The notes: generated by a model from the sequence alone, not told the origin. DNA of 64,000 bases from Streptosporangium album (GCF_014203795.1 NZ_JACHJU010000008.1:1-64000), one strand, 5' to 3'; counted from the first letter of the stretch, positions 46,301-56,579 are shown. Program-made: numbers and translations.

Positions 46301-49300
46301 GCGGGCGTCCTGGACGACGGCCTGATAGACACCCTGACGCCGGAGAGCCTGGAGAAGGTGTTCCGTCCCAAGGTGGACGCGGCCTGGCACCTGCACGAGC
46401 TGACCCATGACCTGTCGGCGTTCGTCCTCTTCTCGTCAGTGGCAGGGACGTTCGGTACGGCAGGGCAGGCCAACTACGCCGCGGCCAACACCTTCTTGGA
46501 CGCGCTCACCCAGCGCCGCCGGGCGGAAGGCCTGCCGGGCCTCTCACTCGGGTGGGGCCCGTGGGCCCAGAACGGCGGTATGACCGGCGCCCTGAGCCAG
46601 GCCGAGATGGACAGGCTCGCCAGGCGCGGCATGCTCCCGCTCGCTCCTGAGCACGGCCTGGCCCTGTTCGACGCCACGGTCACGGGCGACGAACCGGCCC
46701 TGGTGCCCGCCCGCCTGAACCTGGCTGCGTTCCGCACGGACATCCCGCCCCTGCTCCGAGGGCTGATCAGGCCGACAGCCGGGCAGCGAGCGCCTGCCGT
46801 ACCGAATGATCGCCTCGCACAGCTAGGGGCGGATGCACGGCGGGCCGCCCTGCTCGAACTGGTCCGTACCGAGATCGCCCTGGTCCTCGGCCACGCGGAC
46901 GGCGCCGCGATCGAGCCGCTGAGCAGCTTCCAGAGCATGGGCTTCGACTCGCTGACCGCCGTCGAGGTCAGGAACCGGCTAACCGGCGTCACCGGGTTGC
47001 GCCTGCCGGTCACCCTGGTGTTCGACTACCCGAACGTCACGGCGCTGACGGAACTGCTGCTCGCCGAGTTGTACGGCGAGGCGCCCGCCCAGGAGACGGT
47101 GACGGTCATGCCCACCGATGACGATCCCGTGGTGATCGTGTCGATGGCGTGCCGCTACCCGGGCGGAGTGACCTCCCCCGAGGACCTGTGGCAGCTGGTC
47201 GTGGACGGCGGCGACGCGATCTCGGCGTTCCCGGACTCCCGAGGCTGGGATCTGGACGCGCTGTACGACCCCGGCCGCGAGCACCGCGGCACCAGCTACG
47301 TCCGCCAGGGCGGGTTCATGCATGATGCGGGCGCGTTCGATGCCGCCTTCTTCGGCATCTCGCCTCGCGAGGCGCTCGCGATGGACCCGCAGCAGCGGCT
47401 CCTGCTCGAAGTGTCGTGGGAGGCGATCGAGCGGGCAGGGATGGACCCGCTCTCCCTGCGCGGCAGCCACACAGGCGTGTTCGCCGGGATGATGTACCAC
47501 GACTACGCCACGAGTGCGGAGTTCCCGCCGGACGTGATGACCTTCATGGGCACCGGTACGGCAGGCAGCGTCATGTCGGGACGTCTGTCCTACACGCTCG
47601 GCCTGGAAGGCCCGGCGGTCACCGTGGACACCGCGTGCTCCTCCTCGCTGGTGGCGTTGCATCTCGCGGCGCAGGCGCTGCGAAGCGGTGAATGCTCGCT
47701 CGCCCTGGCAGGCGGGGTCACCGTGATGGCCACCCCGGGAGCGTTCGTCGACTTCAGTGCCCAGGGCGGGCTGGCCGGTGACGGCCGGTGCAAGTCCTTC
47801 TCCGAGGCGGCCGACGGGGTCGGCTGGTCAGAGGGCGTCGGCATGCTGGTGCTGGAACGGCTGTCGGACGCGCGGCGAAACGGTCACCGGGTGCTGGCCG
47901 TCGTCCGCGGGTCGGCGGTGAACCAGGACGGCGCCTCCAACGGGCTGACCGCCCCGAACGGGCTGTCGCAGCAGCGGGTGATCCGCCAGGCGCTGGCCTC
48001 CGCCGGGCTCGCCCCGGCGGACGTGGACGCGGTGGACGGACACGGGACAGGGACGAGACTGGGTGACCCGATCGAGGCCCAGGCACTGCTGGCCACGTAC
48101 GGGCACGACCGGGAGCAGCCGCTGCTGCTGGGCTCGATCAAGTCGAACCTCGGCCACACCCAGGCCGCCGCGGGCGTCGCCGGTGTGATCAAGATGCTCA
48201 TGGCCATGCGTCACGGCCTGCTGCCGAGAACCGTGCACGTGGACGCGCCCACGTCGCATGTTGACTGGGACCAGGGCGCGGTGCGACTCCTCACCGAGGA
48301 CCACCCGTGGCCGGAGACCGGGCGGCCACGGCGAGCCGCGGTGTCGTCGTTCGGCATCAGCGGCACCAACGCCCACGTGATCATCGAGCGGTCCCCGGAG
48401 CCGGTCGAGGCGGTGCGGGAGCCGCTGACGGGAACGGTGCCCGTGCTGGTGTCGGGGAAGAGCCCTGACGCGCTGCCCGCACAGGCGGCGGCCCTGCTGT
48501 CGCGGGTCCAGGCCGACCCGGACGTTTCGCTCGCGGATCTGGGCTTCTCGCTGGCCACGACCCGTTCGACGTTCGAGCATCGGGCCGTGCTGCTGGCCGG
48601 TGACCGGGACGAGCTGATGTCCGGCCTGGCGGGCCTGGCGGGCGGACAGGCCGCACCCCGGGTGCTCCACGGACGTGGCACGCGGCAGGGCAGACTCGCG
48701 CTGCTGTTCACCGGGCAGGGTGCTCAGCGGGCCGGAATGGGCCGTGAGTTGTACGAGCGCTTCCCGGCGTTCGCCGACGCCTTCGACGCCGTGCTCGCCC
48801 ACCTGGAGCATCCGCTCCGTGAGGTGATGTTCGGCGACGGTGACCTGCTGGACCAGACTGCGTACACCCAGCCGGCGATGTTCGCGCTGGAGGTGGCGCT
48901 GTTCCGCCTGGTGGAGTCCTGGGGCATCAAACCGGACGTCCTGGCCGGGCACTCGATCGGCGAGATCGCGGCCGCGCACGTGGCGGGCGTGCTGTCGCTG
49001 GAGGACGCGTGCCGGCTGGTGGAGGCACGTGGCCGCCTGATGCAGGCGCTGCCGCCTGGTGGCGCGATGCTGGCCGTACAGGCTTCTGAACAGGATGTTC
49101 TGCCGCTCCTGGATGGGCACGAGGTTTCGCTCGCCGCGGTGAACGGTCCCGCCTCTGTGGTGATCGCCGGTGCCGAGGCGGCGGTCGGCCGGATCGCCGC
49201 GCTGCTGGAAGCGGACGGGCGCAGGACGACCCGGCTGAAGGTGAGCCACGCGTTCCACTCGCCGCTCATGGAACCGATGCTGGCCGGCTTCCGCCGGGTC

Positions 49301-52300
49301 GCCGAGGGCATGACCTTCTCGCCGCCGCGGATCCCGATGGTGTCGAGTGTGACCGGCGGACTCGCCACGGACGAGCTGTGCTCGCCGGACTACTGGGTGG
49401 AGCAGGTGCGGCGCCCGGTCAGGTTCGCCGATGCGGTGGAGGAGTTGCACCGGCAAGGAATCACCGCCTACCTCGAACTGGGACCCGACGCCGTGCTGAC
49501 CGCGATGGCCGAGGACATCGTCACGGCCGAGCTGGTCTCGGCGCTGCGCAGGGACCGCGACGAGCAGACCGCGATCATGACGGCGGTGGCCGCGCTGCAC
49601 GCGAGTGGGGTCACAGTGGACTGGCCGGCGGTGTTCGGGACCGCGTTCGCCGCCGCTCGCCGGGTGGACCTGCCGACGTACGCCTTCCGGCGCCAGTGGT
49701 TCTGGCCGAGCGGACGGCGCATCGGCGACGTCCGTGATCTCGGGCTGACAGCGGCGGCGCACCCGCTGCTGGGCGCCGCCACGACACTGGCCGGATCGGA
49801 CGGTCTCGTGCTCACCGGCCGGCTCTCGCCGCGGTCGCAGCCGTGGCTCGCCGACCACGTCATCGGCGGCACCGTGGTGTTCCCCGGCACCGGCCTGCTG
49901 GAGCTCGCCATCCGGGCGGGTGATCAGGCCGGGTGCGACCGGGTGGAGGAGCTCACCCTGGCCGAACCGCTCGTGCTCGGCGAGGGCGAGGCGGTGGCCG
50001 TCCAGGTGTCGGTAGGCGCGCCGGACGCGTCGGGTCACCGCGACCTGGGCATCTACGCCCGGCCCGCCGACGACGAGCCGTGGACGCTGCATGCGAGCGG
50101 CGTGCTCTCGCACGGCGATCACGTGACCGGGGGCGGGGTCGAGGCGTTCGAGGTGTGGCCGCCCCGTGGCGCGTCGCCCGTCGAGCTGGGCGGCCTCTAC
50201 GACCGGTTCGCCGAGGGCGGGTTCGGCTACGGACCGGTGTTCCAGGGGCTGCGCACGGCCTGGCGGCGCGACGGCGAGGTGTTCGCCGAGGTCACCCTGC
50301 CTGACGACGCGGGCGCGTACGGGATGCACCCGGCGCTGCTGGACGCCGCCCTGCACGCGGTGCCCTTCCTGGAATCGGTGGAGCCCGAGGCAGGGCGCGT
50401 GCCGTTCGCCTGGGGCGGGGTGAGCCTGCACGCCGCGGGTGCGACGACGCTGCGCGTACGCGTGACCAGAACCGGCGAGGACTCCGTGTCGATGATCGCG
50501 GTGGACCCGGAGGGTGCCGCCGTGCTCGCCGCCGAGTCGCTGGTCACGCGTACGGCACCGCCGGCCGGTGATCGGCGGTCGACACGGGATGCGCTGTACC
50601 GGCTGGAGTGGACACCTTTGCCCCGGGTGGCGGGCGCCGCCGCTGGGCCGTACGTGGAGATCCTGACCGGGGACCTCGCCACAGTGGAGAGCCCGGATGC
50701 GGTGGCCGTGGTCGTGGGCTCGTCCTCCCGCACCGATGTCATTGCCGCGACGCGCGAGGCCACCACCCGGGTCCTGGGGCTCCTGCAGCAACGGCTCGCG
50801 GGCGACACCTCGCTCATCGTGGTGACGAGTGGCGCGGTCGCGGTCCTGGACGACGACCACGTGACCGACCTGCCGGGGTCCGCGGTGTGGGGCCTGGTCC
50901 GCGCCGCGCAGGCCGAGAACCCCGGCCGCTTCGTGCTCGTCGATCTCGATACCCGGCAGGAGCCGTCCAGCGCGCTGCTTTCGGCCGTTCTGGCCTGCGG
51001 CGAGCCGCAGATCGCGGTGCGCGACGGGGTCCTGAGCGCGGCGCGCCTGGTGCCTGCCGCGCCGGAACAGGACACCGTACGCCGGTGGGACCCCGAGGGC
51101 ACGGTGCTGATCACTGGTGGCACAGGCGGTCTCGGCGCCGAGGTGGCCCGCCATCTGGTGCGGAAGCACGAGGTACGGCACCTACTGCTGGCCGGCCGCC
51201 GGGGGCCGGACGCACCGGGCGCACCCGCACTGCGGGCCGAGCTGGCGGCCTGTGGGGCGGAGGTCACCGTCGCCGCGTGCGACGTCTCAGACCGCGACGC
51301 GCTCACCGCCCTCCTGGCCACCGTCCCCGCCGAGCGCCCGCTGACCGCGGTGGTCCACGCGGCAGGCGTGCTGGACGACGCGACGATCACCTCCCTCACA
51401 CCCGAGCGGCTGGACACCGTGCTGTGGCCCAAGGCGGGCGCCGCCTGGCACCTGCACGAGCTCACCCGGGACATGGATCTGGCCGCGTTCGTGCAGTTCT
51501 CATCGATGGCAGGCCTGGCAGGCGGCGCGGGGCAGGGCAATTACGCCGCCGCCAACGCCTTCCTCGACGGCCTGGCCCACCACCGGCGGGCCGCCGGACT
51601 GCCCGCTCAGTCCCTGGCCTGGGGCCCCTGGGCAAGGGATATCGGGATGACCAGTGGACTCGACGAGCCCGACCGGAGGCGGATGGAGCGCGCGGGCATC
51701 CGCCCGCTCTCGGTGGAGCAGGGGCTGGAGCTGTTCGACGCCGCCCGCGCCATCGACCGTCCGGTGCTGGCACCGGTCCGGCTCGATCTGCGTCCGCGCG
51801 AGGCTGCGCCGCCGCTGCTGCGAGGCCTCATGCCCACCAGACGTCGTACGGCCACAGGCCGGCAGGAGGAGCCGGACACCCTGGTCCGCAGACTGACCTC
51901 GTTGAGCACCGCGGAGCGTGCCGACGCGCTGGTGAATCTCGTACGGGCCGAGGTGGCCGGCGTGCTCGGGCACGCCGGAGCCGACACCGTCGAATCCGGC
52001 CGCGCCTTCATGGAGCTGGGTTTCGACTCCCTCACCGCTGTCGAGCTACGCAACAAGCTGAACGGCGCCACCGGGCTGCGCCTGCCGGTCTCCCTGGTGT
52101 TCGACCACCCCACGCCGCTCGCCCTCGCCGGCCATCTGCTCGACCGCCTCGGCCTGAGTGAGCAGGCCGGGTCCGCGGCGCTTCTGTCCGAACTCGCGAA
52201 ACTGGAGAGGGCTTTCACCGAGCTGGCCGTCGACAAGGACGTGCACAAGCAGGTCGTGGCACGTCTGGACATCCTGAGGACCAAATGGGCGGCACTGGTG

Positions 52301-52390
52301 CACGATTCCGGTGACGCGGACCTCGACCTCGACGCGGTCACGGACAGCGAGATGTTCGACATTCTCGACAACGAACTCGGCCTGTCGTGA
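21161..52390 (+). CDS. PKS megasynthase, 3' part: rest of module 1 through module 6 and C-terminal docking region
   Basis: Continuation of the frame that starts at 17453. It is open from 21023; 21161 (GTG) is only the first possible start after the TAG and has no convincing ribosome-binding site, and it lies in the middle of a KS. From here it encodes 10,409 residues: the end of KS1, then five complete modules (2-6). Every AT has GHSIGE plus HAFH, so all six extensions are malonyl. Modules 1, 2, 4, 5 and 6 are DH-KR; module 3 is DH-ER-KR. The last 70 residues form a helical docking region ending [15 protein letters not shown], so the chain passes to another PKS protein. Reconstructed with the 5' part, the protein would be about 11,645 residues. 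Predicted chain on the last ACP: pentadeca-2,4,6,10,12-pentaenoyl. Confidence 0.88.
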   Translation: MLAVLRGSAVNSDGASNGLTAPSGASQKRVIGQALRSAGLTPADVDVVEAHGTGTTLGDPIEAQAVLETYGQDRERPLLLGSIKSNIGHSQAAAGVAGVIKMVMAMRQGIVPRTLHAGERTSRVDWSAGAVELVTSPVEWPESGRLRRAGVSSFGIGGTNAHVIIEDVPAPEPGTASGMVPAVVPWVVSAKSEAALGAQIERLMSFETGADPADLGYSLLTARSVFAHRAVLLATGDGVVEAARGVAGPPGALAVLFAGQGAQRIGMGRDLAARFPVFAHALDDILTRLPEGLKQVMYGEDPELLDRTEFAQPALFAIEVALFRLIESWGVTPDLLLGHSIGEIAAAHVAGVLSLADACTLVAARGRLMQRLPEGGTMVSVQAGETEVEPLLESGAVIAAVNGPSSVVIAGDEDAVLETTARFAKSTRLRVSHAFHSPLMEPMLAEFREIVEGLIFHEPRTPIISTVTGEPVDAAYLCSPQYWVDHVVRPVRFAAAVRAAGAELFLELGPDGGLSALVHQNLSDVAAFPILRRDRGEEETALTAVARLHVHGVPVRWQELVPAARRVDLPTYAFQRERYWPKLSQVAGDVTAAGLDRPRHPLLGAATELPDTGGFLFTGMVSTAAHPWLADHVVAGQVLLPGTAFVELALGAGDEVGCGLLEELTLTSPLVLPERGGVQVRVALGADAGGSRTVGVYSRPEGEPDAPWIQHATGVLSSGVPSAQDAGWSHADAVPVDLDGFYERRAEAGFSYGPAFQGVRAAWRTEREVFAEVALPEDADAGSYGLHPALLDAALQVASLAGLDEAGLLPFAWSGVSLHASGASALRVRMSLAGQDTITLVVADAGGVVASVRSLAFRAPSRTARAGGGPLLRLDWQPAAASGEPAARRWSVLGPDEWGLAAALREAGHAVETGSAAEVTLVPMAIPAGNDVPLAVRSATSTVLARLQEAGSGERIVFVTSGAMDTAPDPVAAAVWGLVRSAQVENPGRFVLLDLDPDHLDGRTLAAALDSAEPQLAVRDGLLKVPRLIRADAPAADDVATTWSADGTVLVTGGLSGLGALVARHLVTEHGVRHLTLAGRRGPDTEGAADLVADLTDLGAEVMAVTCDVSDRDALARLIAAIPPEHPLTGVVHAAGVIDDAPAETLPPERMEAVLRPKVDGAWHLHELTRDLGLTAFVVFSSVSAILGSGGQASYTAANAFLDALVRQRAAQGLPGMSIAWGPWAQDTGMTSALTDTDLRRMARFGLRPLSADQGLAWFDAALVSPEPVLVAARVDRAALRAQRRVPAVLRALVPAPMRQAAAPAPSEFSGEEASTLVLAQVAAVLGHASANAISPDLTFQDLGLDSLTSVELRNRLIEATGLRLPATLVFDHPTPAAVARFIHGRFDGVESAAPVHVTAPVTGDPIVIVGMACRYPGGVTSPEQLWELVAEGRDAISGFPADRGWELQDTSFARAGGFLYDAAEFDAQFFGISPREALAIDAQQRLLLETSWEAIERAGIDPLSLKGSPTGVFAGMMYHDYPSTGDVVNGTTGSITSGRVSYTLGLEGPAVTVDTACSSSLVALHMAAQALRSGECSLALAGGVTVMSTPDTFVGFSRQGGLSSDGRCKAFSDSADGVGWSEGVGVLVLERLSGARRNGHQVLAVVRGSAINQDGASNGLTAPNGPSQQRVIHQALAGAGLSHTDVDVVEAHGTGTTLGDPIEAQALLATYGQDRDRPLLLGSIKSNIGHTQAAAGVAGVIKMVMAMREGVVPRTLHVDAPSSHVDWTEGAVELVTSPVEWPEGDRPRRAGVSSFGISGTNAHVIIEQGPSVAAAEAPAGGPVPWVVSGRTAGALRAQAARLLSHVESSPGVGLAEVGLSLATARSAFEHRAAVVGADRAEMVLGLVALAEDGPAAGVVTGSAGGPAKLAFLFTGQGSQRAGMGRELYDRFPVFAEAMDEVSAELGASLFTETELLDQTGWAQPALFALETALFRLVESWGVRPDVLAGHSIGEITAAHVAGVLSLKDACTLVAARARLMQALPPGGAMVAVQAGEEEVAGLLSGREVSVAAVNGPASTVISGVEDAVVEVAAVLESRGVQTRRLRVSHAFHSPLMDPMLNDFRAVAETLTYHPPRIPIVSTLTGQVASAEELCSPDYWGDQARQAVRFADAVRALHGLGVRAYLELGPDGVLTAMAGDTLADPGAYAVPALRKGQDEQKTIMTALAGLHVHGVRLDWHPVFPSTRKVELPTYAFQKERFWPSARRGGDARGLGLGSVLHPLLGAVVASPESGGVVLTGRLSASAHPWIADHRILGRVLLPGTGFVELVVRAGDEVGCAVVEELALQAPLTLPDSGGVQVQVVVDGADESGRRAVRVYSRADEHDGGEWTLHAQGVLVERAAEPGFDLVQWPPVGATELDLAGAYERLVEVGYGYGPAFRALRTAWRRGEELYAEVVLDERAAAEAGRFGMHPALLDAAMHVSLFDPSGVAGGGRAVLPFVWRQVALHAAGASTVRVRVRHTGEYTLTLNVADENGRPVLSAGSMVGRPVSAEQLGGAGERSLFRVTWNPIELPAAADEAGPAELLDCSERPAGDVPDVVRSVAGDVLEALQRWLESSALGPLVVVTRGAVAVGQGEGADVAIAPVWGLVRAAQAEHPGRFVLLDLEEGQDRDAAVRTAVASGEPELAVRSGAFLVPRLVRMAQPRVGGSAAEPYLDSTGQPGGFIGAAAVPYIGSPEVAGGTVLVTGGTGGLGALLARRLVTDHGVRSLLLVSRRGPAAKGAKRLVEELTALGAEVRVVACDVADRESLAQVVGSAPLVGVVHAAGVADNAMVESLSPERLDAVLRPKADAAWHLHELTRDLPLAMFVLVSSAGGLVLAAGQGNYAAANVFLDALAAHRRSCGLVATSLAYGLWDVATGMSAELSDADRDRLARLGLPALSADEGRRLFDLSLRADEAMTVPLRVDVEVLRSRGEQVPALLRGLVPTARRAVRAVAGGGDEGGFRRRVTGLDEAERHRVLDELVRRHVAAVLGHASLDAVGPDQAFSKMGLDSLAAVELRNQLAAATGLSLPATMVFDYPTSRSVADLLAAELSGAVESEPVAELPVMRSVADDPVVIVGMACRYPGGVVCPEDLWRLVMEGTDAISGFPVNRGWDLEGIYDPDPGRVGTSYTRHGGFLHEADEFDAGFFGISPREALAVDPQQRLLLEVSWEAVERAGIEPGSLRGSRTGVFTGVMYNDYGLALGNAAGRLHQVAVGEVVEGLGQRDAVEGYEGTGTAPSVASGRVSYTLGLEGPAVTVDTACSSSLVALHLAAQALRSGDCSLALAGGATVMSTPNTFIGFARQRGLSVDGRCKSFSDSADGVGWAEGVGVLVLERLSDARRNGHQVLAVLRGSAVNQDGASNGLTAPNGPSQQRVIRQALAGAGLSASDVDVVEAHGTGTRLGDPIEARALMSTYGQSRTGDQPLLLGSVKSNIGHTQAAAGVAGVIKMVMAMREGVVPRTLHVDAPSSHVDWTEGAVELVTSPVEWPEGDRPRRAGVSSFGISGTNAHVIIEQGPVVAESRVDARAEVTRGVEAASGAGIAPDATLGSLPVVVSGRTEQALRAQAGRLASFVGGESGVGPADVAFTLVTARSAFEHRAVVVAEDRDGLLGGLRALAEDRPGAGVVRGVAGSEPRLAVLFTGQGSQRAGMGRELYDRFPVFAQALDEVLAEFDPSLREVLFSGAELLDQTGWAQPALFALETALFRLVEAWGVRPGVLAGHSIGEIAAAHVAGVLSLKDACTLVAARARLMQALPAGGAMVAVRASEEEVAGLLSEVSIAAVNGPSSTVIAGVEKAVLEAAAALEARGFRTHQLRVSHAFHSPLMDPMLDDFRAVARNLTYNAPRIPIVSTLTGELATAEQVCSPDYWVDQVRRAVRFDDGVRALHAQGVRAYLELGPDGVLTAMARETLGALGDQDAVLVPVLRRDRDEQHTAMSALAELHVHGVRLDWRAVVPSERPVELPTYAFQRQRYWPDGAGSRAGDVTAAGLAAAGHPLLGAAVGLAGLDSVLLTGRISFSSHPWLADHMVGGTVIFPGTGFLELAIRAGDQVGCDVVEELTLTTPLVLGERDAVAVQVWVAAPDESGRRDLGVYGRAAEAGDEVPWVRYATGVLAVDGQAGKRFDAGAWPPPGASVIDVAGIYERLAEEGFHYGPVFQGLRAAWRGADGEVFAEVVLPEQVADAAMFGVHPALLDAVLHVLPFAGLGGWGLDGAGGGRLPFSWGGVCLRASGASVLRVRLAGTGVDSVALTAVDAAGEPVLSVGSLVLRPFSPDQLAAAGGRVSERDGLFRLEWSTLADLPAADVTVAGLEGLGPDLVEAWPVEVHPDLSALASAGPVPGAVLAGVAGQGMDAVAGAHEVAASALGLLQEWLADERFAASRLVFVTRGAVAAGEGEAVADLAAAAVWGLVRSAQSENPGRFVLLDVGSGAGPAVLDGGAGLGLETLAGVLASGEPQVAVRAGQVRVLRLAVLGSGAGLLPPSGGVAWRLGSRAKGSLDALELLEFPQAAAPLTAGQVRIEVHAAGVNFRDLLDGLNALGWFQDKVGLMGGEAAGVVLEVGPEVEDLVPGDRVVGLVDGGFGPLAVTGSSVLAKIPDGMSFEEAATIPVVFLTVFYGLMDLAGLRAGESLLVHAGTGGAGMAAIQLAQRLGVEVFATASPAKWDVLRSLGIPDDHIASSRDLDFEEKFRRERGIDVVLNSLTGDFVDASARLLRPGGRFVEMGKLDIRDADRFPGLVYRWFDVLDAGTDRLREILIELMGLFAAGELRPLPVTAWDVRRGREAFRFMSQARHTGKIVLTMPRRWDPDGTVLITGGTGGLGAEVARHVVAEHGVRHLLLTSRRGLDAPGAAELQAELIAHGADVEIAACDMADRDQVAALLSGRALTVVIHAAGVLDDGTIASLTPERLDTVLRPKVDAVWHLHELTQGMDLAAFVLFSSVAGTFGGPGQGNYAAANAFLDALAEHRRALGLAGVSVAWGAWAQGAGMMGTLGQADMRRMERSGISALTIEQGLALFDVVASVDGAIVVAARLDAAAVARAGGEVPHLLRGLVRGARRSAASALTPAGGETLGGRLAGLSRADRIRLVADLVRGQVAAVLGHASPEMVEMRREFRDLGFDSLTAVELRNRLSTVTALRLPATLVFDYPTPTVLADFLLGELVSEQADAVALPPEVRLVEDDPVVIVSMACRFPGGVDSPEDLWRLVAEGGDAIGGFPTTRGWDLGAVYDPDRESRGTSYVREGGFLHGAGEFDPGFFGISPREALAMDPQQRLLLEVSWEALERAGIDPVSLRGSRTGVFAGVIYHDYGPSVEFPLDVRGFVTTGTAGSVATGRIAYALGLEGPAVTVDTACSSSLVALHLAVQALRGGECSLALAGGVTVMATPGMFIDFSAQGGLAGDGRCKAFAEGADGTSWSEGIGLLVLERLSDARRNGHNVLALVRGSAVNQDGASNGLTAPNGPSQQRVIRQALAAAGLTSAGVDVVEAHGTGTRLGDPIEAQALLATYGQDRERPVLLGSVKSNIGHTQAAAGVAGVIKMVMAMRHGLLPRTLHVDAPSSHVDWTVGAVELLTEAKPWPQVDRPWRAGVSSFGFSGTNAHMIIEQGQVLAEKPDAGIAQDGAMASDAAMVPVLVSGRSAEALRAQAGRLASSLDGEHGLGLADTAFSLATTRSAFEHRAVVVAGDRESVLAGLNALADDQPSGDVVRGVASAEPQLAFLFTGQGSQRAGMGRELYERFPVFAQALDTVLFELDPLLEGAAREVLFAEPGSDAAGLLDQTWWAQPTLFALETALFRLVESWGIKPDYLAGHSIGEITAAHVAGVLSLKDACTLVAARARLMQALPPGGAMVAVQAAEKEVADLLAGGEVSLAAVNGPASTVISGAEEAVVELAAILESRDVRTRRLRVSHAFHSSLMDPMLEDFRAVAETLTYHPPRIPIVSTLTGELATAEQVCSPGYWVDQVRQAVRFDDGVRALHAQGVRAYLELGPDGVLTAMAQETFTDAVLVPVLRRDRGEQHAVLSALAELHVHGVRLDWQAVFPGARRVELPTYAFQRRWFWPGPAGAGDARGLGLTAASHPLLGAAVGLADSDEALLTGRISLGSHPWLADHAVGGAVVFPGTGFLELAIRAGDQVGCDVVEELTLTAPLVLGRDEAVTVQVRVGPADESGRRELSVHARAAEAGDRDGWVLHASGVLASGAGHDQVLGGAEVWPPRGSSVIELDGLYQRLAEIGLDYGPVFQGLRAAWRGAEGEVFAEVVLPEPAADAGSFGVHPVLLDAALHVLPFAGLGGYEGVLLPFSWRGVCLHAGGASVLRVRLAREGDDSVSVSAVDASGEMVLSARSLVLRPFSVDDLPVAGSHELFHLEWATLHEPASGPLGDVAELRAGSGADLAAGLASLEVVPDVVTVAVGSDGRGDTVGAVHELAAQVLGLVRAWLADERCRGSRLVFVTSGAVAVDDSESTVDLAAAAAWGLVRSAQTENPGQFVLVDVVAGRPESDLDLSPVGEPPVPGTPLVAPEVLVAVLASGEPQVAVRGGAVTVPRLARVVTAGASGARAWDAEGTVLITGGTGGLGGLLARHLVAEQGVRRLLLASRRGMDAPGAVELRAELIAHGVEVTIAACDVADRGQVATLLAQVDPGHPLTAVVHTAGVLADGTIPVLPAERLAAVLKPKADGAWHLHELTRDLDLAAFVLFSSVAGTFGTAGQANYAAANAFLDALAEHRRALGLAGSSLAWGPWAQDAGMTGGLDDAELRRMTRAGMPPLTAEQGLALFDAAVAVGRAAVVAARFDDSAARAQGSVPHLLRGLVRGVRRSAASAPVVDGALGGRLAGMGRADQVRFVMDLVRGQVAAALGHASPELVEMRWEFRELGFDSLTSVELRNRLSTATGLRLPATLVFDYPTPVLLADFLLAELLGEQADTVVPTVVAPVSDDPVVIVGMACRYPGGVVCPEDLWRLVMEGTDAISGFPVNRGWDLEGIYDPDPGRVGTSYTRHGGFLHEADEFDAGFFGISPREALAVDPQQRLLLEVSWEAVERAGIEPGSLRGSRTGVFTGVMYNDYSVPLAAAAQGPDQSEGYEATGTALSVASGRVSYTLGLEGPAVTVDTACSSSLVTMHLAAQALRSGECSLALAGGVTVMSTPQTFIGFARQRGLSVDGRCKSFSEAADGVGWSEGVGVLVLERLSDAQRNGHQVLAVLRGSAINQDGASNGLTAPNGPSQQRVIAQALAGAGLTPADVDAVEGHGTGTTLGDPIEAQALLATYGQDRERPLLLGSIKSNIGHTQAAAGVAGVIKMVMAMRHGVLPRTVHVDTPSSHVDWSAGAVEVLAEATGWPETGRPRRAGVSSFGISGTNAHVIIEQGPLPGPVTGQGPVQAAVPVVVSGRTGQALRAQAGRLASFVGGESGVGPADVAFTLVTARSAFEHRAVVVAEDRDGLLGGLRALAEDRPGVGVVRGLAGSEPRLAVLFTGQGSQWAGMGRELYERFPVFAQALDSVVAELDRHLDGSVREVMFAEPGSDAADLLDQTGWAQPALFALETALFRLVESWGIKPDYLAGHSIGEITAAHVAGVLSLKDACTLVAARARLMQALPAGGAMVAVQVSEEEVAKLLSGSEVSIAAVNGPASIVMSGAERAVLETAAVLEESGHKVRRLRVSHAFHSPLMDPMLEDFRAVAETLAYNPPEIPIVSTLTGEVVTAELLCSPGYWVDQARGAVRFADGLRTLHAQGVRAYLELGPDGVLTAMAQETFTDAVLVPALRRDRGEQHTIMSALAGLHVHGVPLNWQALLPGARRVDLPTYPFQRRRYWPKPSPTRPGDVTAAGLGTPDHPLLGAAVELADGDEVIFTGRLSTRSHPWLSDHAVSGQVVVPATVFLELAIRAGDEVGCARVEDLTLAAPLTLSDQGVQVQVRVGGPDANGRRPLSVHARQEDEKDRPWVRHAAGHLAVELTTMPPFDTTVWPPAGAEPVSLEGFYEERTANGFDYGPSFRGLTAVWRHGADMIADVALPEETAHEAGSYGMHPALLDAVLHLCLLLDRSEAAGRKVPFAWEGVSLATAGASAVRVRMSWAGPDTMSIAISGAGGPVASIESLSLRILAEEETTGPRLIGKDSLFRLDWVPLAVQQPGMDDEKSVEIRSSADLRSLEEVPRTVLVTVTGTDDVPAAAHSLASNALDLVRSWLADERFEDSRLAFITRDALDGGDLAAATVWGLVRAAQAEHPGRFALIDLDQEADLENVASALAAGEPQVKVRSGAVLAGRLARVSPPAELTDLAWDPEGTVLITGGTGGLGGTLARHLVTRHGIRHLMLVSRSGDRAEGARELVAALPGAEVTVVACDLADRAAVADLLAKVPAEHPLTAVVHAAGVLDDGLIDTLTPESLEKVFRPKVDAAWHLHELTHDLSAFVLFSSVAGTFGTAGQANYAAANTFLDALTQRRRAEGLPGLSLGWGPWAQNGGMTGALSQAEMDRLARRGMLPLAPEHGLALFDATVTGDEPALVPARLNLAAFRTDIPPLLRGLIRPTAGQRAPAVPNDRLAQLGADARRAALLELVRTEIALVLGHADGAAIEPLSSFQSMGFDSLTAVEVRNRLTGVTGLRLPVTLVFDYPNVTALTELLLAELYGEAPAQETVTVMPTDDDPVVIVSMACRYPGGVTSPEDLWQLVVDGGDAISAFPDSRGWDLDALYDPGREHRGTSYVRQGGFMHDAGAFDAAFFGISPREALAMDPQQRLLLEVSWEAIERAGMDPLSLRGSHTGVFAGMMYHDYATSAEFPPDVMTFMGTGTAGSVMSGRLSYTLGLEGPAVTVDTACSSSLVALHLAAQALRSGECSLALAGGVTVMATPGAFVDFSAQGGLAGDGRCKSFSEAADGVGWSEGVGMLVLERLSDARRNGHRVLAVVRGSAVNQDGASNGLTAPNGLSQQRVIRQALASAGLAPADVDAVDGHGTGTRLGDPIEAQALLATYGHDREQPLLLGSIKSNLGHTQAAAGVAGVIKMLMAMRHGLLPRTVHVDAPTSHVDWDQGAVRLLTEDHPWPETGRPRRAAVSSFGISGTNAHVIIERSPEPVEAVREPLTGTVPVLVSGKSPDALPAQAAALLSRVQADPDVSLADLGFSLATTRSTFEHRAVLLAGDRDELMSGLAGLAGGQAAPRVLHGRGTRQGRLALLFTGQGAQRAGMGRELYERFPAFADAFDAVLAHLEHPLREVMFGDGDLLDQTAYTQPAMFALEVALFRLVESWGIKPDVLAGHSIGEIAAAHVAGVLSLEDACRLVEARGRLMQALPPGGAMLAVQASEQDVLPLLDGHEVSLAAVNGPASVVIAGAEAAVGRIAALLEADGRRTTRLKVSHAFHSPLMEPMLAGFRRVAEGMTFSPPRIPMVSSVTGGLATDELCSPDYWVEQVRRPVRFADAVEELHRQGITAYLELGPDAVLTAMAEDIVTAELVSALRRDRDEQTAIMTAVAALHASGVTVDWPAVFGTAFAAARRVDLPTYAFRRQWFWPSGRRIGDVRDLGLTAAAHPLLGAATTLAGSDGLVLTGRLSPRSQPWLADHVIGGTVVFPGTGLLELAIRAGDQAGCDRVEELTLAEPLVLGEGEAVAVQVSVGAPDASGHRDLGIYARPADDEPWTLHASGVLSHGDHVTGGGVEAFEVWPPRGASPVELGGLYDRFAEGGFGYGPVFQGLRTAWRRDGEVFAEVTLPDDAGAYGMHPALLDAALHAVPFLESVEPEAGRVPFAWGGVSLHAAGATTLRVRVTRTGEDSVSMIAVDPEGAAVLAAESLVTRTAPPAGDRRSTRDALYRLEWTPLPRVAGAAAGPYVEILTGDLATVESPDAVAVVVGSSSRTDVIAATREATTRVLGLLQQRLAGDTSLIVVTSGAVAVLDDDHVTDLPGSAVWGLVRAAQAENPGRFVLVDLDTRQEPSSALLSAVLACGEPQIAVRDGVLSAARLVPAAPEQDTVRRWDPEGTVLITGGTGGLGAEVARHLVRKHEVRHLLLAGRRGPDAPGAPALRAELAACGAEVTVAACDVSDRDALTALLATVPAERPLTAVVHAAGVLDDATITSLTPERLDTVLWPKAGAAWHLHELTRDMDLAAFVQFSSMAGLAGGAGQGNYAAANAFLDGLAHHRRAAGLPAQSLAWGPWARDIGMTSGLDEPDRRRMERAGIRPLSVEQGLELFDAARAIDRPVLAPVRLDLRPREAAPPLLRGLMPTRRRTATGRQEEPDTLVRRLTSLSTAERADALVNLVRAEVAGVLGHAGADTVESGRAFMELGFDSLTAVELRNKLNGATGLRLPVSLVFDHPTPLALAGHLLDRLGLSEQAGSAALLSELAKLERAFTELAVDKDVHKQVVARLDILRTKWAALVHDSGDADLDLDAVTDSEMFDILDNELGLS
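25373..30370 (+). other. PKS module 2: KS-AT(malonyl)-DH-KR-ACP
   Basis: KS about 25373-26585, TACSSS. AT about 26885-27870, HAFH. DH about 27935-28760, His in [12 protein letters not shown] and Asp in [12 protein letters not shown] about 29326-29850: GGTGGLG, VSS, GQGNY intact, but the LDD motif reads ADN; no Trp before the Tyr, so it still resembles a B-type enzyme. ACP about 30150-30370 with MGLDSL. Predicted enoyl unit. Confidence 0.87.
26336..26593 (+). repeat. Direct repeat, copy in module 2 KS C-terminal part
   Basis: 258 bp nearly identical to 31526-31783 in module 3 (one difference seen, GCT/GCC near 26477). Covers NIGHT through [10 protein letters not shown]. Confidence 0.85.
30441..30829 (+). 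repeat. Long direct repeat, copy in module 3 KS
   Basis: 389 bp identical to 42012-42400 except for one base (30619 G versus 42190 A). Covers the first third of the KS. Codons here are richer in T and G third positions than in the surrounding KS. Confidence 0.9.
31526..31783 (+). repeat. Direct repeat, copy in module 3 KS C-terminal part
   Basis: Partner of 26336-26593, 5,190 bp downstream of it. Confidence 0.85.
31912..32166 (+). repeat. Direct repeat, copy in module 3 KS-AT linker
   Basis: 255 bp nearly identical to 43375-43629 in module 5, with about four differences. Covers the linker and the first residues of the AT. Confidence 0.85.
36761..41970 (+). other. PKS module 4: KS-AT(malonyl)-DH-KR-ACP
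   Basis: KS about 36761-38030, TACSSS, starting [18 protein letters not shown] about 38370-39380, [12 protein letters not shown] about 39440-40270, His in [12 protein letters not shown], Asp in [12 protein letters not shown] about 40900-41450, with LAD in place of LDD (the key second Asp kept), FSS, GQANY. ACP about 41740-41960. Predicted enoyl unit. Confidence 0.88.
42012..42400 (+). repeat. Long direct repeat, copy in module 5 KS
   Basis: Partner of 30441-30829, 11,571 bp away; one mismatch in 389 bp. The repeat ends abruptly just after VMYNDY, where the two KS sequences diverge in length and composition. Confidence 0.9.
42014..47080 (+). other. PKS module 5: KS-AT(malonyl)-DH-KR-ACP
   Basis: KS about 42014-43300, TACSSS. 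AT about 43600-44620, HAFH. DH about 44690-45500, His in [12 protein letters not shown], Asp in [12 protein letters not shown] about 46040-46590, LDD, FSS, GQANY. ACP about 46850-47070 with MGFDSL. Predicted enoyl unit. Confidence 0.88.
43375..43629 (+). repeat. Direct repeat, copy in module 5 KS-AT linker
   Basis: Partner of 31912-32166, 11,463 bp away. Confidence 0.85.
47123..52387 (+). other. PKS module 6: KS-AT(malonyl)-DH-KR-ACP plus C-terminal docking region
   Basis: KS about 47123-48385, TACSSS. AT about 48700-49690, HAFH. DH about 49755-50560: the conserved HPWLADH reads QPWLADH, but the catalytic His ([12 protein letters not shown]) is kept. KR about 51095-51650, LDD, FSS, GQGNY. 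ACP about 51930-52140 with LGFDSL. From about 52180 a helical stretch ([13 protein letters not shown]) and an acidic tail form the docking element. Confidence 0.88.
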
Positions 52391-52412
52391 GGTAAGGGGA
52401 GCGGGCCACATC

Positions 52413-52511
52413 ATGAAGGCACGAAAATTGACGGAGTTCTCCGGCCGCTGGCTGGTGCGTCGGGGCCTGGTGATGACGGCCATCGCTGTCGCCGCCTCCG
52501 CATCGTATTAG
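52413..52511 (+). CDS. Possible 32-residue peptide with a hydrophobic C-terminus
   Basis: ATG 22 bases after the PKS stop, preceded by AAGGGGA about 12 bases upstream. Sequence: a basic N-terminus (MKARKLTEFSGRW) then a short hydrophobic stretch (LVMTAIAVAASASY). It looks like the start of a signal peptide that stops early. It could be a relic of an exported protein or chance. No family recognised. Confidence 0.25.
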   Translation: MKARKLTEFSGRWLVRRGLVMTAIAVAASASY

Positions 52512-52524
52512 CTCACAAAATCGG

Positions 52525-52554
52525 GTATAAACACACGTAAAACACCATTGAAAC
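52525..52554. promoter_or_regulatory. Candidate DeoR operator upstream of the first deoR-type gene
   Basis: Three AAAC boxes on the plus strand at 52529, 52540 and 52551, exactly 11 bp apart, ending 17 bp before the ATG. The second DeoR gene has a similar array of boxes. Confidence 0.4.
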
Positions 52555-52571
52555 GGTGGTGAATCCACACC

Positions 52572-53335
52572 ATGTACGCCGAGGAACGACAGCAGGACAT
52601 CCTGTGCGCGGCACGGGCCGCCGGTCGGGTGGACGTCGTGACGCTCGCGGAGCAGTACGGCGTGACGACGGAGACGATCCGCCGGGACCTGACGGCTCTG
52701 GAGCGCGCCGGTGTCCTGCGGCGCGTGCACGGCGGTGCGATCCCGGTCGAACGGCTCGGTTTCGAACCCGCCCTCTCCGCGCGAGACGAGGTCATGACGG
52801 TGGAGAAGGAACGCATCGCCAAGGCGGCGCTGGCCGAACTGCCGCAGGACGGCGCGATCATCATCGACGCAGGTTCGACCATGAGCCGCCTGGTCCAGTT
52901 CCTGCCACCGGACCGCGAACTCACCGTCGTCGTCAACTCCCCGCCGCTCGCGTCCGCCCTCGCGACCCGTCCTGCGCTCACAGTCCTGATGCTGGGCGGC
53001 AGGGTCAGAGGCCGCACGCTCGCGACGGTCGAGGACTGGGCGCTTCAGCAACTCTCGCAGTTGCATGTGGACGTGGCCTTCATGGCAACGAACGGCTGCT
53101 CGGTAGCGAAGGGGCTGACCACGCCCGACCCGGCGGAGGCGGCCGTCAAACGGGCGATGATCGCCTGTGCGCAGAGGTCCGTGCTGCTAGCTGACCATAC
53201 GAAGTTCGCCGGGAGCTATCTGGCCCGTTTCGCCACGCTGTCGGAGATCGACATGATCATCACGGATATGGAGATCAGCCCGGACCTCGCCGCCACCCTG
53301 GCCGCCTCAGGCCCGGAGATCGTCAGAGCATGACT
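52572..53335 (+). CDS. DeoR/GlpR-family transcriptional regulator (copy 1)
   Basis: A 253-residue repressor-type regulator. Residues 1-57 are the DeoR winged helix (VVTLAEQYGVTTETIRRDLTALERAGVLRRVHGGA). Residues 75-235 are the sugar-phosphate sensor domain (IIDAGST, LMLGGRVR, FMATNGCS, ADHTKF). It is closely related along its whole length to the regulator at 59330-60093, so the two are recent paralogues. It lies alone between the PKS and the PTS operon and converges on the enzyme I gene. By family it should bind its own promoter and respond to a phosphorylated sugar. A role in the polyketide cluster is possible but not shown. Confidence 0.88.
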
Positions 53336-53336
53336 G

Positions 53337-53718
53337 CCCAAGGTATGGCGAGCAGCAGGGTGAGAGCGCGTTCCCTCGAAACGCATGGACATGACCGGGA
53401 GTCGGGCATCAGGTCTGGAGGGTTGTCCAGGACTCCACAGTCGCTTCGGCGATGATTTCTATGCGGCGGCCATATGCCAGATGCCCATCAGGCACGAAGC
53501 TACCGTCCTTCCACCTGCCAAGCTCACATCTATGCCGCATCGGCGGTGAAGGTGGCCTGCGCTTCGAGAAGATCTCCGAGGTACGCGGCAGCTACCGGGT
53601 GCGGGTGACCGACACCGGGCCGAGCCGGGTCGGGTCCGCCTCGCTCATGGCCGGCCATTTCAACACCGACTGCGGAGGCCCCTGGAACACCCGGGCATCT
53701 CGCGCGCCAGGCAGCGGC
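53337..53718. other. Gap between convergent DeoR and enzyme I genes; no clear gene
   Basis: 382 bp. A plus-strand frame at 53452-53781 (109 residues) runs through it and into the enzyme I gene, but it has no recognisable family and an odd composition. The part reading LRFEKISEVRGSYRVRVTDT looks protein-like and may be a remnant. No terminator hairpin that I would defend. Confidence 0.3.
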
Positions 53719-55326
53719 TCACCGTCCTGCGGCGTCCGGTCCAAGAAGGTCCGCCGGCTGCGGGACAAGGAGCTGGTCTGACAGCACACCGTCGGCCGCG
53801 GCACGGCACTGGTCGAGCGTGACCCCGGCCAGGGACTCCCGTACGGCGGGCACGCTCGTGGCGGACATCGACAGGCTGGTGACGCCGAGCCCGACCAGAA
53901 CGGGAGCCAGCCGGGGGTCCCCAGCCGCCTCACCGCAGACGCCGACCGGCTTGCCCGCCTCCAGCCCGGCCCGCGCGCACGCGCCGACCAGCCGTAGCAA
54001 CGCCGGCTGCCAGGGGTCGAGCAAATCGGCCAGCCTGGCATGCTGCCGGTCGGCGGCGAAGGTGTACTGGGACAGGTCATTGGTGCCGATGCTGAGGAAG
54101 TCGACGTGTTCGAGCAGCTCGCGCGCCATCAGGGCGGCAGCGGGCACCTCGATCATCACGCCGGCACGCGTCACCCCGCGTTCCCTGGCCCGCGAGGCGA
54201 ACGCGGCGGCTTCCTGCCAGGTGGTGACCATCGGCGCCATGACCCAGACTTCCGCCGACGGGTGCGCGGCAGCGGCGCGGACGATGGCGTCGAGCTGGGT
54301 GTCCAGGACCTGGGGCAGCACCCGGTCCACGCGGAGCCCGCGGATGCCGAGCGCCGGATTCTCCTCCTCGGCCAGGCCCAGGAAGGGAAGCGGCTTGTCG
54401 GTGCCCGCGTCGAGGGTGCGGACGACGACCTTGCCGCCGCGCGAGAAGACCGCGGCGTAGGCCGCCTCCTGCTCCTCCAGGCTGGGTGCGGTGCGCCGGT
54501 CGAGGAAGAGGAACTCGGTGCGGAAGAGCCCCACGCCCTCCTCGCCGACCGGGTCCGCAGCCGAGCCGATGTTGCTCATCAGCGGCACCGCGTGCCCGTC
54601 AGCAGTACGGCCGGGGCCACGGCTGGCGAGCAGTCGTGCCCTGGTGGCCAGGAAGGCGTCGCGGATCTCGGTGACCTCGCCTTCCGTGACGCCCTGCCGT
54701 ACGGACCCGAGAGAGCCGTCGACGGCGACCAGCTCTCCGTCTGCGAGTACTTCGGCGGTCGGGCAGGCGACGACGGCGGGGATGCCGCGGGCCCTGGCCA
54801 GGATGGCGGTGTGGCTGGTCGGTCCGCCGCGCTGGGTGACGATGGCCAGCACGGAGGAGTCCAGCGTGGCGGTGTCGGCGGGTGACAGGTCGTCGGCGAC
54901 CAGGACGTACGGGTGGCCGGGCTCGGGCAGTCCTGGCATGGGCTGTCCGAGTGCCGCGGCGACGGCCCGGTTGCGCAGGTCCTCCAGGTCGGCGGCCCGT
55001 TCTGCGAAGTAGCCGCCGAGTTCGAGCATGGCCTTCTCATGGGCGGAGAAGGCCCGGTCGAGAGCGCGGGCGGCGTCCAGGCCATCGGCGGTCAGCCGCT
55101 CGGCCTCCTCCAGCAACTGAGGGTCCTCGACCATCATGATCTGGGCTTCGAGGATCTCCGCGGCTTCGCCGACCGCTCGGCTGCGGAGCTGAAATGCCAC
55201 TGCAGAAAGCGCCTCCGAGACGTTCAGCACCGAGGAACCGGTGAGTGCGGGAGGCCCGGCCATCCGGGCCACGGGTCCGGCGATCAGGCCGGGGCTCACC
55301 CCGATACCGGTCAGCGGCTCACTCAT
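53719..55326 (-). CDS. ptsI: PTS enzyme I (phosphoenolpyruvate-protein phosphotransferase)
   Basis: Takes phosphate from PEP and passes it to HPr; cytoplasmic. 535 residues, a little short for the family (about 560-575). Phosphorylated His172 in GGPTSHTAILARA. PEP-site motifs GLFRTEFLF, the GTNDLSQYTFA segment and Cys in VCGEAAGD are present. I chose the ATG at 55326 (MSEPLTGIGVSPG) because similarity begins there; it overlaps the HPr stop by eight bases. Last gene of the PTS operon. Having its own general PTS enzymes makes the operon self-contained. Confidence 0.95.
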   Translation of the reverse strand: MSEPLTGIGVSPGLIAGPVARMAGPPALTGSSVLNVSEALSAVAFQLRSRAVGEAAEILEAQIMMVEDPQLLEEAERLTADGLDAARALDRAFSAHEKAMLELGGYFAERAADLEDLRNRAVAAALGQPMPGLPEPGHPYVLVADDLSPADTATLDSSVLAIVTQRGGPTSHTAILARARGIPAVVACPTAEVLADGELVAVDGSLGSVRQGVTEGEVTEIRDAFLATRARLLASRGPGRTADGHAVPLMSNIGSAADPVGEEGVGLFRTEFLFLDRRTAPSLEEQEAAYAAVFSRGGKVVVRTLDAGTDKPLPFLGLAEEENPALGIRGLRVDRVLPQVLDTQLDAIVRAAAAHPSAEVWVMAPMVTTWQEAAAFASRARERGVTRAGVMIEVPAAALMARELLEHVDFLSIGTNDLSQYTFAADRQHARLADLLDPWQPALLRLVGACARAGLEAGKPVGVCGEAAGDPRLAPVLVGLGVTSLSMSATSVPAVRESLAGVTLDQCRAAADGVLSDQLLVPQPADLLGPDAAGR

Positions 55327-55576
55327 CGTCGAGATCCTTGGACAGCAACTCAGCCAGGATGTCGAGAGCATCGGATGAGTCGGAGCTCAGCGTCACCAGC
55401 GTGCCCTGGGTCGCGCCGAGCGACAGCACGCCGAGCATGCTGGTCGCGGGTACGCTCTTGGAGCCGACCCCGATGCGCACCGGCACCCCGAGCCGCTGCG
55501 CCTCCTGGACGAAGATCTTCGCGGGGCGGGCGTGCAGGCCGCTGCTGGAAGCCACGGCGACGGTCAGTTCAGGCAT
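55319..55576 (-). CDS. ptsH: PTS phosphocarrier protein HPr
   Basis: An 85-residue phosphocarrier between enzyme I and EIIA. His15 in SSGLHARPA is the phosphorylation site, and Ser46 in ATSMLGVLSLG is at the regulatory-serine position known from Firmicutes, though whether it is used in actinomycetes is uncertain. Overlaps the dehydrogenase gene upstream by eight bases and enzyme I downstream by eight bases. Confidence 0.95.
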   Translation of the reverse strand: MPELTVAVASSSGLHARPAKIFVQEAQRLGVPVRIGVGSKSVPATSMLGVLSLGATQGTLVTLSSDSSDALDILAELLSKDLDDE

Positions 55577-56579
55577 GGGAGCTCCCGGGTTCGATGGTGA
55601 CCTTGATGGCCGCTCCGCGGGCGACCAGGTCGATCGCGTCCAGGACGCGGTCGAGGGGCAGCCGGTGGGTGATGAGGTCCGCGACGGGCACCGCTCCTGA
55701 GGAGATCAGCTCCAGCGCGGCGGCGTTGTGCGCAGGGGAGGAACCGTTGGCGCCGACGATGGTCAGCTCGCGGTAGTGCACTAGGTTGGAGTCGATCGAG
55801 GCGATCGGGTTGTCCTTGGCCAGACCGCCGAAGAAGCTGATGCGTCCCTGGCGGGCGGCCATACGGACAGCGGACTCCTGGGCGGCGCCCGAGGCCGCCG
55901 CGGTGATCACCACGTCGGCGCCGCGTCCACCGGTGAGCTTCAGCACCTGCTCCTCGACGTCGCTGTCGATGGCGGCGTCCGGGTGGACCAGGTCAGAGGC
56001 CATGGCGAGCCGGGTCGGGTTGACGTCGACCAGGAAGACCCGCGCCGCGCCGCGTGCCCGCGCCAGGCGTACGTGAAGGCAGCCGATCGGACCTGCGCCC
56101 ATGACCACCACGTCGTCGCCCTCGCCGACCCTGGCCAGCCCCTGGCCGTTGAGCACGCAGGCCAGGGGCTCGGCCACGGACGCCTCGGCGAAGGAGACGT
56201 TGTCGGGGATGCGGTTGACGCCGTTGACGGCCACGACCTTGTCGGGGATCGCCATGTACTCGGCGAAGCCACCGTCGTAGTGGTAGCCCATCGACTCCTG
56301 ATTCGGGCAGACCGTCATGCGGCCGCGCATGCACTCGGCGCACACGCCACACGGGATCGCGGCGATCACCTGGACCCGCTCGCCGGTGCCCACGACCTCA
56401 CCGGCGATCTCGTGACCCATCACGCGCGGAGGCCTGATGTGATGGTGCCCGTGCCGGTAGATCTTGTTGTCGGTGCCGCAGGTGGAGCAGTTGACCACCT
56501 GGATGACCAGGTCGCCCTCCGGCATCGGGGCATCTTCGATGCGGATGTCCCCAGGGGCATGGAAACGGGCGACCTTCAC
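55569..56579 (-). CDS. Zinc-dependent MDR alcohol/polyol dehydrogenase
   Basis: A 336-residue medium-chain dehydrogenase of the sorbitol/threonine/galactitol-phosphate dehydrogenase type. Catalytic zinc ligands Cys34 (CSTCGTDN) and His56-Glu57 (GHE); structural zinc Cys77, 80, 83 and 91; nucleotide-binding VVVMGAGPIG. Inside a hexitol-type PTS operon it most likely oxidises the imported hexitol phosphate to a ketose phosphate, as GatD does for galactitol-1-phosphate. A role on free polyol cannot be excluded. GTG start overlapping the EIIA stop by four bases. Confidence 0.88.
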   Translation of the reverse strand: MKVARFHAPGDIRIEDAPMPEGDLVIQVVNCSTCGTDNKIYRHGHHHIRPPRVMGHEIAGEVVGTGERVQVIAAIPCGVCAECMRGRMTVCPNQESMGYHYDGGFAEYMAIPDKVVAVNGVNRIPDNVSFAEASVAEPLACVLNGQGLARVGEGDDVVVMGAGPIGCLHVRLARARGAARVFLVDVNPTRLAMASDLVHPDAAIDSDVEEQVLKLTGGRGADVVITAAASGAAQESAVRMAARQGRISFFGGLAKDNPIASIDSNLVHYRELTIVGANGSSPAHNAAALELISSGAVPVADLITHRLPLDRVLDAIDLVARGAAIKVTIEPGSSHA

